From Unio delphinus (taxonomy: Eukaryota; Mollusca; Bivalvia; Unionida; Unionidae), in the NCBI GenBank assembly GCA_029339505.1, contig JAQISU010000155.1, positions 21,208,001 to 21,272,000 of the forward strand: 64,000 nt of DNA, in the 5' to 3' direction. The notes under the pieces were generated by a model. It was not told where the DNA came from. It did no database searches and worked only from the letters and a program-made list of their open reading frames with translations. Positions 21,401 through 27,435 of this stretch are shown here, piece by piece. The position numbers and the translations under genes were made by a program. The stretch's first letter is position 1. Each line of letters opens with the position of its first letter.

Positions 21401-21889
21401 GATTCGGAAAAAATGTCTTTTTTCCCCAACACGTGAAATTATCACTGCTGCTTTTTCATCAGTCATGGTAGCATCAACAACACCATCAATTCGAAATGTT
21501 GACCAGCAATAGGATGCTCCATCACGTTTGAATTCATTAAAACAATCTCTGATTTTACTAATCATGGCTTTATCAAGAATTGTATTCTTTGGTGTATTAG
21601 AAGCTATATCGAGATTGAATTGAGCATCTTTCCAGGGGTAATCTCTCTTGGACGTTTTCTTTGGTTTATCGAGATTAAATTTGTTACGTTTTTTTGGTTT
21701 ATCGAGATTAAATTTAGGACTGATTTTCAATAATCTCTTAAACTCTTTCATGTTTCCGTCTCTTGGACGTTTGTTACGTTTTTTGGGTCTATCGAGATTA
21801 AATTTAGGACTGATTTTCAATAATCTCTTAAACTCTCTATCAGCATTAAATTTAGCATTTCTCGAAGTCAATCTCTTGAACTCCATCAT
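18389..21889 (-). CDS. DNA polymerase B fused to an SF1 helicase
   Basis: 1,166 residues from the paired ATG codons at 21884-21889 (MMEFKRL); a longer start at 21940 adds 17 residues and overlaps the divergent gene. PolB part: motif A SIDISACYPGSF (D478), a degenerate motif B region around RRIIGKFTQGGRYD (632-646), motif C VRVATDSMYI (D733). I could not find clear 3'-5' exonuclease motifs. Helicase part: Walker A GCGGSGKTT (812-820), Walker B IIIWDE (D889/E890), motif III CGDQGQPPP, motif V TIHSSQG (1082-1088), motif VI YLAVSRVR, all SF1 hallmarks in order. The N-terminus has repeated EFKRLLKISPKFNLD units rich in basic residues. Polintons normally encode PolB alone, so the fused helicase is unusual. 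Role: protein-primed replication with built-in unwinding (inference). Confidence 0.93.
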   Translation of the reverse strand: MMEFKRLTSRNAKFNADREFKRLLKISPKFNLDRPKKRNKRPRDGNMKEFKRLLKISPKFNLDKPKKRNKFNLDKPKKTSKRDYPWKDAQFNLDIASNTPKNTILDKAMISKIRDCFNEFKRDGASYCWSTFRIDGVVDATMTDEKAAVIISRVGEKRHFFRIKFIIEVDGKWIIKDKFEPILKNKKAVIVSRDSKPGILTGIDKPYYERSYPVTAMVYGIYPLNDKPDIAKLAPMKYSSGLNCVATRVMEHFTNASRGNKLTDLRRRKITEWELTVKQHGAKISDIAKLETSLRFPITVMTITGEVLYEPKYNKNGAPIQIIDHNKHAWTPAVTIFPRERTVKYIPKEFVGDVFYEEKLFDAIHALCKDDPVSVWLLRSDEEFDQFVKPNGELYRIEELDNRMRKIASDFSPQNSHEKLLTDSFTIPSVVAHFAREKNSWRPTRSDFLEDVKLSCIEFGHGGLWNTKYHRDGMISIDISACYPGSFLGYGECAEYFKRFGHPTHEMTRVAINGPLPDFDLTGFARVISFELATGLHPCSYVWLGRHLSEKHWMPIVLLRYMIDCGMLISLIVSDAIICYRAQKEVWLPQPNLDRIINELRKQFPDFSEEEIINWSKKLFEIKKEQAKDLGRRIIGKFTQGGRYDNAKYSSRLIIDVAEYDFIVADLMKQGKLVSRKDAFLSNGEKLGTVVTYCDGYNSQYTHLRSSMLAYASINLFSMINRFPNTAVRVATDSMYIHNKFKSAVAKFTDPEENWGRWRFKKEMLHEYCESADVAMDDKYICCNRIEIQSEFSNAPPVSDPICRYKTVYLNGCGGSGKTTRAIELYRGGGNTCISTNMIVLTPTHRLAREMIQRGVNACTYHSFFRWKGDKWTPDRMGDKFIPEIIIWDEICTVSLDVLKTFLEWLLTKNTKVVMCGDQGQPPPFVGASPHEWLKGFVDYYEEITTDYRSLDERLREFKALIRLQPDRIQCEITREVISETPMNDFWEAWRPNDLIIASRKIVRDTLQMKLFELHKEKFATLPVPLCYRPSDTRKQNIEVDIPGQNEKQILVLNDIVLVDINVVEDALRANKSPWTLGYAATIHSSQGLTISDTIVWMVDNRIEWSNLVYLAVSRVRNINQLRRVVLDDEIIGDDNDTTISDIDVSIINKKTLRLQATGQKKTTRI
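21690..21870. repeat. Internal repeats in the 5' end of the polymerase gene
   Basis: Direct repeats of a segment containing TATCGAGATTAAATTTAGGA and TTTTCAATAATCTCTTAAAC at about 21695-21752 and 21788-21836, with partial copies at 21605-21625 and 21660-21690. They encode the EFKRLLKISPKFNLD repeats of the polymerase N-terminus. Confidence 0.85.
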
Positions 21890-21931
21890 GCTATAATTAA
21901 AACAAGCATTTAAATGAAAGATTTTTATATA
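21890..21931. promoter_or_regulatory. Bidirectional start region between polymerase and zinc-protein genes
   Basis: 42 bp separate the divergent ATGs (21889 on -, 21932 on +). It holds TATAATTA (21892-21899) and TTTTTATATAATG before the rightward start. Probably an early bidirectional promoter core, inferred only from position and A/T content. Confidence 0.45.
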
Positions 21932-22354
21932 ATGAATCACTGCAAGTGGCTTATGATTGGATCAGTAACCCCGTGTAACAAATCATGCAGAAATGAGTTT
22001 TGTGGGTATCATATGCAAAGCTTTCGACGTGGAAGCCTTGGTCCGTTACCCTGTATTCTATGTGGGGTTGGGGTTAGGGGGAAATCACGGTTGTGTTTGA
22101 ATTGCGGTGGTAAGCGATACAGGGAGTTGAAGCGTTATTATGATAAAAGAATAAAAAATGGACAATCAATCAGAAATTATGACCCTGACGCTGACAAAGT
22201 CAGTATTCTTGACGCTGACAAAGTCAGTATCCTTGACGCTGACACTGATAAAGTCAGTATCCTTGACAAAGTCAGGGATAAAATCATAAGAACTCCTCAA
22301 GATTACATCGAAAGATTTATCATTAAACCAAACAATGAATTAGACAAACAATAG
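21932..22354 (+). CDS. Cysteine-rich zinc-binding protein with DADKVSIL repeats
   Basis: 140 residues from ATG 21932 (an ATG at 21914 would add 6). Two Cys clusters: C4...C15, C19, C24, H27 and C41xxC44 ... C55xxC58, probably two zinc sites. A basic stretch RYRELKRYYDKRIK follows, then three or more copies of DADKVSIL (24-bp DNA repeats at 22188-22276), and a charged tail. The repeat DNA also forms small CTGAC-AAA-GTCAG hairpins. First gene of a rightward block, 14 bp before the HNH gene. Function unknown; a nucleic-acid-binding regulator or replication accessory is possible. Confidence 0.72.
   Translation: MNHCKWLMIGSVTPCNKSCRNEFCGYHMQSFRRGSLGPLPCILCGVGVRGKSRLCLNCGGKRYRELKRYYDKRIKNGQSIRNYDPDADKVSILDADKVSILDADTDKVSILDKVRDKIIRTPQDYIERFIIKPNNELDKQ
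22188..22276. repeat. 24-bp coding minisatellite
   Basis: GACGCTGACAAAGTCAGTAT plus TCTT repeated about 3.5 times inside the zinc-protein gene. The third unit carries a 6-bp insertion (ACTGAT), so the frame is kept. Confidence 0.88.
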
Positions 22355-22368
22355 TATTATGTATACGA

Positions 22369-22863
22369 ATGAACCAAGAATTCAGACAACACCCTGTGAT
22401 CACAAATTATGAAGCATCCATTGATGGTGTTGTAAGAAACCGTAGACTGAAGAAACCAGTTGGTTCTGATAATGGTATGGGGTATTTGAAGTTTCGCGCT
22501 GGAAAGAAATTTTATCGCAATCATCGTTTCGTGTACGAGTGTTTTTATGGATTGATCGAGGATGATTTTGTTATTGATCATATCGATTCTAATCCAATGA
22601 ACAATTCTTTATCAAATCTGCAGGCTGTTACTCAAAGTGAGAATACCAAACGAGGGAAGACTGGAAAATGCAAAACGGTTGGGAAGAGACCTGTGAAATC
22701 TTTGAATACGATAACTAACGAAGAAAAAATATTTCAATCAATGAATGAAGCCAGTAGGCACTTCGATATTTGTATATCCTCAGTACGATTCGTTGCAGAG
22801 GGAATAACCAAAACGGCTATTTCAAAAAAGAGCGGACAGAAAATTCAATTTAGTTATGTCTAA
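22369..22863 (+). CDS. HNH homing-type endonuclease with NUMOD modules
   Basis: 164 residues. N-terminal module ITNYEASIDGVVRN (11-24) resembles NUMOD4. The HNH core is NHRFVYECFYG followed by VIDHIDSNPMNNSLSNLQAV (H52, D70/H71, N79). The C-terminal segment SMNEASRHFDICISSVRFVA plus EG (about 124-144) resembles a NUMOD1 DNA-binding helix. This architecture is common in phage, algal-virus and organelle homing endonucleases and unexpected in an animal genome. It starts 14 bp after the zinc-protein stop. It may act as a selfish nuclease against related elements; the target is unknown. The start MNQEF is the first ATG in frame. Confidence 0.88.
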   Translation: MNQEFRQHPVITNYEASIDGVVRNRRLKKPVGSDNGMGYLKFRAGKKFYRNHRFVYECFYGLIEDDFVIDHIDSNPMNNSLSNLQAVTQSENTKRGKTGKCKTVGKRPVKSLNTITNEEKIFQSMNEASRHFDICISSVRFVAEGITKTAISKKSGQKIQFSYV

Positions 22864-22907
22864 TACGTCATATTTTTCATTTAGAAATATGTCATTGTTA
22901 TAGAATA

Positions 22908-23264
22908 ATGAATTCTGAAAACATGAATAGCATCATATCCGAGATTTCAAAATTGAAAGGTTGGGATATTGAACTATCAGATGGGTTAAATCCTGATCAA
23001 ATCATGTCTGATTTTCAGGACATAGAATACGGAGTTAGCACTAACAAGTATATGCTACCAAAGAAGTATGCGCTCATCAAAAGAATTCAGAATTCTATTA
23101 AGGACTCTCTCGCATTTTCCAGTGACATAGGTGTGTTCGCTCCGTTATATACCATCGTAGAACGAATACGAAAAGAATTGGGGTACGAATACGAATTGAA
23201 AAAGGAGGTTAATTCTAAAGTTAGAAACCTACGGGCGTTAATTCAAGAAAATGAACAATTTTGA
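22908..23264 (+). CDS. Unknown 118-residue Polinton protein
   Basis: Starts at GAATAATG 44 bp after the HNH gene. Predicted mostly helical and acidic/basic mixed (SDGLNPDQIMSDFQDIEYGV in the middle; IVERIRKELGYEYELKKEVN near the end). No Cys pattern, signal peptide or membrane segment. I do not recognise it. It closes the short rightward early-looking block before a 304-bp gap. Codon use and CpG content match the rest of the element. Confidence 0.65.
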   Translation: MNSENMNSIISEISKLKGWDIELSDGLNPDQIMSDFQDIEYGVSTNKYMLPKKYALIKRIQNSIKDSLAFSSDIGVFAPLYTIVERIRKELGYEYELKKEVNSKVRNLRALIQENEQF

Positions 23265-23568
23265 TTGACCAACCATTTATCATTATTTGATTGTGACTGT
23301 CCCTCATAGAGATTTTAATTTTTTTTTAGCATTTTTTGATCAAAACTGTTGAAATCAGTGAATAAAAAATTGATGGCTGGTTCGGATTGATCAAATGGAA
23401 AAGTGAGGAAACTAGCAGTATTATTATTTTTATATACAATTTTGCTAGTTTCCTCATCATTGAACGAAGCTGTCTCACAGTGAAATAACACTTCCATGAC
23501 CATCCGATGGTGTTAGGTCGGATTAAAAAATTGTTTTGCAATTGAAAAATTGTTTCTGATTTTAAATA
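23265..23568. promoter_or_regulatory. Non-coding gap with stem-loop and leader before the virion-gene block
   Basis: 304 bp without a convincing gene, the longest gap in the element. It contains a 14-bp perfect inverted repeat (23404-23417 with 23443-23456, 25-nt AT-rich loop), two TTGATCAAA-like sites near 23337 and 23387, and at its end the leader CAATTGAAAAATTGTTTCTG, which recurs before the gene at 24501. Probably the control region separating early and structural genes. Confidence 0.5.
23404..23456. repeat. 14-bp stem-loop
   Basis: TGAGGAAACTAGCA pairs perfectly with TGCTAGTTTCCTCA around a 25-nt A/T loop. The ACTAGCA arm recalls the CGCTAGCG palindrome found elsewhere in the element. 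Confidence 0.85.
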
Positions 23569-23571
23569 ATG
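23539..23571 (+). promoter_or_regulatory. Duplicated 5' leader, copy 1
   Basis: 33 bp ending in the start codon at 23569. It matches 24471-24503 at 31 of 33 positions, while the coding sequences that follow are unrelated. Likely a late-promoter or translation leader. Confidence 0.65.
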
Positions 23572-24438
23572 GTCAATGAAGCATTAACAACCCGATTGGC
23601 TCGTGAACGACTGGATGCAATCAGGAGATTTGTACCAATTCGTGACTCTGTACGGAATAGACTACAACAACGACAGAGTCTTCAGACTGATTTTGCTATG
23701 GGATCCGAAGAATTGTTTAAACCAGTAACCACAGCAACGAAAGGGATAGAGCGTGCTATACTGGGAGATGATCCTGGCGGTAAAGGAAAGGAAGAGGGTC
23801 TTATTCCTGTGTTAGAAAAAATAGCAAAAAGAACTAAACAAACAAAAAAATCCTTGCAATCACTTCCTCAGGATATATCAACCGCTTCAGAACGAAAATT
23901 TAAAAGATTTCAGGAAGAACTAGTTAGTGGATTACCTAAATCAATTATATTTACCGAGAGCGCTAAACAACAAATTCTCAACGAGGATATAAACAATTTA
24001 GGTGAATTCGCTGCTAACAGCTATGATTCACAAGAGAAGTTTTTCACGGACAATTATTCGGATTATAGAATGTCACATAATGAATGGGCTGATATAGTGT
24101 ATGAAATAAATACTGGGGGTTTAGATAGAAGGATGAAGGACTACAGAGACTTCAAAAGAAAATTTCAACTCCAAATAAGACAGCCATACGATGAGAAGAA
24201 ATTTCTGGGGAGTGGTTTAGTTGGAAACGCTAGCGTTTCATGTCCTGGTAGTGTTATCAATGATATATCACGATTAGAAGTTCTTGTAGGAGGGTTCCGA
24301 GCCGGAAATAACTCACCGGAAATAATTAATGAAGCAGCTGATATCTGTAGACGGTTATTTGCCGGCGGTATCATGGATATCAAAACATATCGAGATTTCA
24401 TTGACGAGTTAGTGGAAAGTGGGTATCACAGTGATTAA
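23569..24438 (+). CDS. Unknown 289-residue Polinton structural-block protein
   Basis: Start at AATAATGG after a leader shared with the 24501 gene. The N-terminal third is basic and helical (TTRLARERLDAIRRF, SVRNRLQQRQ), followed by a low-complexity DDPGGKGKEEG linker, a helical KIAKRTKQTKKSLQSL stretch, and a C-terminal region with a conserved look (FFTDNYSDYRMSHNEWADIV). A CGCTAGCG palindrome (24224-24239) encodes NASVS in the sequence GLVGNASVSCPG. I do not recognise a family by motif; position at the head of the virion block suggests a core, scaffold or portal-proximal protein. No membrane segment seen. Confidence 0.72.
   Translation: MVNEALTTRLARERLDAIRRFVPIRDSVRNRLQQRQSLQTDFAMGSEELFKPVTTATKGIERAILGDDPGGKGKEEGLIPVLEKIAKRTKQTKKSLQSLPQDISTASERKFKRFQEELVSGLPKSIIFTESAKQQILNEDINNLGEFAANSYDSQEKFFTDNYSDYRMSHNEWADIVYEINTGGLDRRMKDYRDFKRKFQLQIRQPYDEKKFLGSGLVGNASVSCPGSVINDISRLEVLVGGFRAGNNSPEIINEAADICRRLFAGGIMDIKTYRDFIDELVESGYHSD
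24224..24239. repeat. CGCTAGCG palindrome, copy 2 (in 289-aa gene)
   Basis: Identical 16-bp palindrome, again read as NASVS in an unrelated protein. Confidence 0.9.
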
Positions 24439-24455
24439 TCACCGAGACTGAATAA

Positions 24456-24469
24456 AAACGCTAGCGTTT
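24456..24469. repeat. CGCTAGCG palindrome, copy 3 (intergenic)
   Basis: AAACGCTAGCGTTT, directly before leader copy 2 of the gene at 24501. Confidence 0.88.
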
Positions 24470-24470
24470 C

Positions 24471-24503
24471 CAATTGAAAAATGGTTTCTGATTTCAAATA
24501 ATG
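24471..24503 (+). promoter_or_regulatory. Duplicated 5' leader, copy 2
   Basis: Near-identical to 23539-23571 and likewise ends in an ATG (24501). It is directly preceded by a CGCTAGCG palindrome at 24456-24469. Confidence 0.65.
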
Positions 24504-24950
24504 ATCATACACTACAATCATGATAAACCAACCCCCGTCTACGTAGTTAATTCACGGTTTCCAGTTTATAGAGCATACTACGGAGATGGTTTAGGCAATA
24601 CCATTGCAGGGTTATTTGCGAGAATGGCTCCAAAAGTGATGCCGTTGGCTAAACAACTAGGAATGAAAGCAATTGAAGTTATTCGTGATAAGGGTATTGG
24701 TGCTGTTGGAGATCTTGCTGGAAAAGCGTTTTCAACTGCGAGGAATAAATTAACATCATTAGTGAAATCACGAAAAAAGAAACCGTTACCGTCTACAGCG
24801 GAAATGCCTGCAAGTGTTAGTAGAATTATAAATAACGCAGTAGACGAAAAATTAGCGTCGATGGCTTTAACCCCCTTGATAAATCAAGGGGACCAAAGCA
24901 ATATTGCAAATATGATAGCAGGAAGCGGCTTTAAAAAACTACGTCGATGA
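24501..24950 (+). CDS. Putative small virion core/minor protein (149 aa)
   Basis: Features: N-terminal PVYRAYYGDGLGN, an amphipathic hydrophobic middle (NTIAGLFARMAPKVMPLAKQ, GIGAVGDLAGKAF), a basic KSRKKKP patch, and a C-terminus MIAGSGFKKLRR. IAGS-G fits the (M/I/L)xGx|G cleavage pattern known for adenovirus-type proteases, and this element encodes one. Small basic, glycine-rich, protease-processed proteins are typical virion cores or membrane-active proteins in adenovirus-like lineages. That role is inference. It directly precedes the major capsid gene by 46 bp. A stem AAATCGT/ACGATTT (24951-24974) follows the stop. Confidence 0.65.
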   Translation: MIIHYNHDKPTPVYVVNSRFPVYRAYYGDGLGNTIAGLFARMAPKVMPLAKQLGMKAIEVIRDKGIGAVGDLAGKAFSTARNKLTSLVKSRKKKPLPSTAEMPASVSRIINNAVDEKLASMALTPLINQGDQSNIANMIAGSGFKKLRR

Positions 24951-24974
24951 AAATCGTTTATGATTTCACGATTT
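24951..24974. repeat. Intergenic hairpin AAATCGT/ACGATTT
   Basis: 7-bp arms, 10-nt loop, directly after the stop of the 149-aa gene and before the major capsid start. Confidence 0.75.
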
Positions 24975-24996
24975 AGACTCTGATAAATAGAATAAA

Positions 24997-26415
24997 ATGT
25001 TCAAAAAATCACATGATCCGGCGTTTGATATAGACGCCCCAGTTGGCAAGGATGATTCTGTACGCGATTATCAATATTACGCTTATCATGCAATAGACGC
25101 AAATAGTCGATCGCGAATTGAACTTCAAGTCCATGATACCAGTAAATACTTTTTGCCCTGTGAAGCGTTTATTGAAGTAGAAGGAGTACTTGTAACAGCT
25201 GCTGATACTACTGATGTACCAGCACCGTATCCAGCTGGTACTCAAGTCGGTTTTGTCAATAATGGTATTATGGCGCTATTTGAGAGTGCTAGATATCTCA
25301 TTGATGGAAAAGAAATTGAGTCCATAGATCGTGATGTTGATGTAGCTACAACAATAATCGGGTTAGCGAGATATTCTGATGATTATACAAGATCAGCAGG
25401 ACCTTCTATGATGTTTGCAAAAGATGGTAAGAATACCGCTGGAGGAAATCCATTTGTTGTAAGACGACCAAAAAAACGTGATAATAGTGATGTTGATGTC
25501 GAGGATATGATTATAAACAACGACCCCAATTTCAATCTAGGAGCTGCAACACGAAACGCAATGTTGCAAGGAGCGCGTAGATCATTTTCATGCGCGATTC
25601 CACTACATCATATATTTGGATTCTGTAGAAACGTCCGAAAAGTTATTTATGGGGCGAAGCATACAGTATCGCTTGTACGAAAAGGTGATGATAATGACGC
25701 AATTTGGAGGATTCCAGCAAACACAGATGCAGCACATGTAAATGATGATGCCGGTAAAGTCAAATTAACAAAAATATCATTGTGGATGCCAGTGTTGACT
25801 CCAGCAATCACTGCAGAAGAACGATTACTATCATTTATGGACCAAGGAGGAAAATCGTTGTTGAGTTGGTTATCAGTAAGTACAGATGTGAAGCAATCAA
25901 ATCTCACCGGGTTATTCACGTGGAATCTAGCATCAAAACAAGGTGTTTCTGCGCCACGTCATATATTCGTAGCGTTACAAGATAATAGGCGAATTGGCAA
26001 TCAAATCTACAGTCATATGATATTTGATCAATTAGGTGTGAAAGACGTCTCACTGAGAATAAATGGCCAACAGGAACCATCCGAGGATATACAACTTAAT
26101 TACGGTGAAAATCATATTGCACGAGTTTATCATCGTCTGTTGTCATTTATGGCACGCGATCAAAATGTCGATACTGGTTTGCAAATATCACAATACGATT
26201 TTAAAAATCTGTATCCGATCTATTATTTCTCACTGGAACATCTCGATTTGACAAGACAATCCGTCGTTGATATACACTTTAGAGCTAATATAACCAAGCC
26301 TGATGATATTGCTAATTATAGAGCGATTGCTGTCATTCTCAGCGACAAATCAATGCTACTCGAAGGTGTTGGAGGAAGAATGAGAGTGGTAGATGCACCA
26401 GTGGAAAATCTTTGA
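24997..26415 (+). CDS. Major capsid protein candidate (double jelly-roll type)
   Basis: 472 residues, soluble, beta-rich in appearance, without membrane or signal segments. Length, central place in the structural block, and position upstream of the minor virion protein, protease and penton genes match the Polinton/adintovirus hexon-like capsid gene. Recognisable stretches include DSVRDYQYYAYHAIDANSRS near the start, SCAIPLHHIFGFCRN in the middle (about 200-214) and KNLYPIYYFSLEHLDLT near the end. The jelly-roll fold cannot be proved from motifs alone. It would form the hexameric capsomers of the virion. Start AAAATGTTC; 78 bp to the next gene with two A/T-armed hairpins. Confidence 0.82.
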   Translation: MFKKSHDPAFDIDAPVGKDDSVRDYQYYAYHAIDANSRSRIELQVHDTSKYFLPCEAFIEVEGVLVTAADTTDVPAPYPAGTQVGFVNNGIMALFESARYLIDGKEIESIDRDVDVATTIIGLARYSDDYTRSAGPSMMFAKDGKNTAGGNPFVVRRPKKRDNSDVDVEDMIINNDPNFNLGAATRNAMLQGARRSFSCAIPLHHIFGFCRNVRKVIYGAKHTVSLVRKGDDNDAIWRIPANTDAAHVNDDAGKVKLTKISLWMPVLTPAITAEERLLSFMDQGGKSLLSWLSVSTDVKQSNLTGLFTWNLASKQGVSAPRHIFVALQDNRRIGNQIYSHMIFDQLGVKDVSLRINGQQEPSEDIQLNYGENHIARVYHRLLSFMARDQNVDTGLQISQYDFKNLYPIYYFSLEHLDLTRQSVVDIHFRANITKPDDIANYRAIAVILSDKSMLLEGVGGRMRVVDAPVENL

Positions 26416-26418
26416 TTG

Positions 26419-26465
26419 AAATCGTAAACGATTTTCTTGATTTTTCATTGAAATCCTACGGATTT
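26419..26465. repeat. Two intergenic hairpins after the capsid gene
   Basis: AAATCGT-AA-ACGATTT at 26419-26434 and AAATCC-TAC-GGATTT at 26451-26465. Same arm style as the hairpins at 24951, 27394 and 30332. Confidence 0.78.
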
Positions 26466-26494
26466 TACGAATTAGAATCAATCTATTATGTATA

Positions 26495-26959
26495 ATGTCA
26501 TATAGTGTTATTAGTGTTACGTTAACTCCCGGTCAATTAAAAAAACTACAATCCAAATCAGCTAAGCAATGTGGAACCACAATCACGTTGAAACCTAATC
26601 AAATGACTGGAGGGGCGAATAAATTATCGCTGACAACTCGTCAAGTGAAACATTTTAATGATGCACTTGCAGCCAAAAAAGGTGTTCAGATTACTCTCTC
26701 TGCAGCTGCTATCAAAAATATGATTAAAACAGGCGGTATATTTCCGTTGTTAGCTGCGATTCCAGCATTGATTGCAGCAGCAGCCCCAGCGGTGGCTAAA
26801 GCGGCAGCGTTAGGAGCCGTTGGTACTGCAGCAGGAATGGCACTAAAGAAAGCAACTGGGAAAGGATATAAAAAAAAGGGAAAGGGTCTAAGACTACCAG
26901 GAACCCCGTATTCGTGGTACAGCGGATCAGGCCTGAGACTACCAGGAACGATTTATTAA
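26495..26959 (+). CDS. Minor virion protein with hydrophobic Ala-rich segment and LPG motifs
   Basis: 154 residues. N-terminal half: two similar beta-rich modules (TLTPGQLKKLQSKSA and SLTTRQVKHFNDALAAKKGV) of a kind I associate with Polinton/adintovirus minor proteins. Residues about 84-120 form a hydrophobic helix (GGIFPLLAAIPALIAAAAPA), then a Lys/Gly-rich stretch, and the tail GLRLPGTPYSWYSGSG, LRLPGTIY. MTGG-A (near residue 37) fits an adenain cleavage site. The tail's LPGTPxxxY...LPGxxY spacing matches the segment just before the PLA2 domain at 16.9 kb. A membrane-active entry role by analogy to adenovirus pVI is inference. The protease ORF overlaps its end only if a GTG at 26914 is used. 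Confidence 0.72.
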   Translation: MSYSVISVTLTPGQLKKLQSKSAKQCGTTITLKPNQMTGGANKLSLTTRQVKHFNDALAAKKGVQITLSAAAIKNMIKTGGIFPLLAAIPALIAAAAPAVAKAAALGAVGTAAGMALKKATGKGYKKKGKGLRLPGTPYSWYSGSGLRLPGTIY

Positions 26960-26988
26960 TTCAGGAACCTATAGTTCCCAAATCTTCG

Positions 26989-27411
26989 ATGGTTCCTATG
27001 TCCAATTTTGATTTAATGGATGCGGCTAAAAAACTAGTGATTAAAAACTTCAGAGGTGTCTTTATGAAAGATCAATTACCACATCAACCAAACAGCGTTG
27101 AAACCGGAATCATTAATTTAGATAACAGCACCGGACCTGGAACTCACTGGGTTGCATACGCTATTGATCCACGTGGGATTGTTTATTTCGATTCATATGG
27201 ATTAGCCCCACCAAAAGAGTTTATGCGGTATATAAAAACCCTTCCAATGAAGACTTGGTATTCTACACTACCAACACAAACGATGATTGACCCACCAATA
27301 TGTGGCAGTGAAGTATTAAATGTCCTTGACGCTATTTCAGCATCTAGAAAACCACCTCATATTGTCGTAAATGACTACACCAGCAATCGCTGGAAATCGA
27401 AACGATTTTAG
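26989..27411 (+). CDS. Adenain-like cysteine protease (virion maturation)
   Basis: 140 residues from ATG 26989, chosen because the frame upstream offers only a GTG inside the previous gene. Triad-type residues in the right order: H53 in GTHWVAY, D68 in VYFDSYG, Q97 in TQTMID, C105 in PICGSEV. This is the Ulp1/adenain family layout used by adenoviruses and Polintons to cleave virion precursors. Candidate substrates in this element carry (M/I/L)xGx|G or xGG|x sites. The C-terminus ends in the hairpin AAATCG-AAA-CGATTT overlapping the stop. Slightly short compared with adenain but complete over the triad. Confidence 0.92.
   Translation: MVPMSNFDLMDAAKKLVIKNFRGVFMKDQLPHQPNSVETGIINLDNSTGPGTHWVAYAIDPRGIVYFDSYGLAPPKEFMRYIKTLPMKTWYSTLPTQTMIDPPICGSEVLNVLDAISASRKPPHIVVNDYTSNRWKSKRF
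27394..27408. repeat. Hairpin at the protease stop
   Basis: AAATCG-AAA-CGATTT, ending one base before the TAG stop codon. Confidence 0.75.
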
Positions 27412-27435
27412 AGAGAGAAAGAGTTTTACAATAAC

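Noticed and set aside
26914..26988. Protease start at GTG 26914
   Set aside because: Non-ATG start inside the preceding gene; the ATG at 26989 leaves the triad and fold intact.
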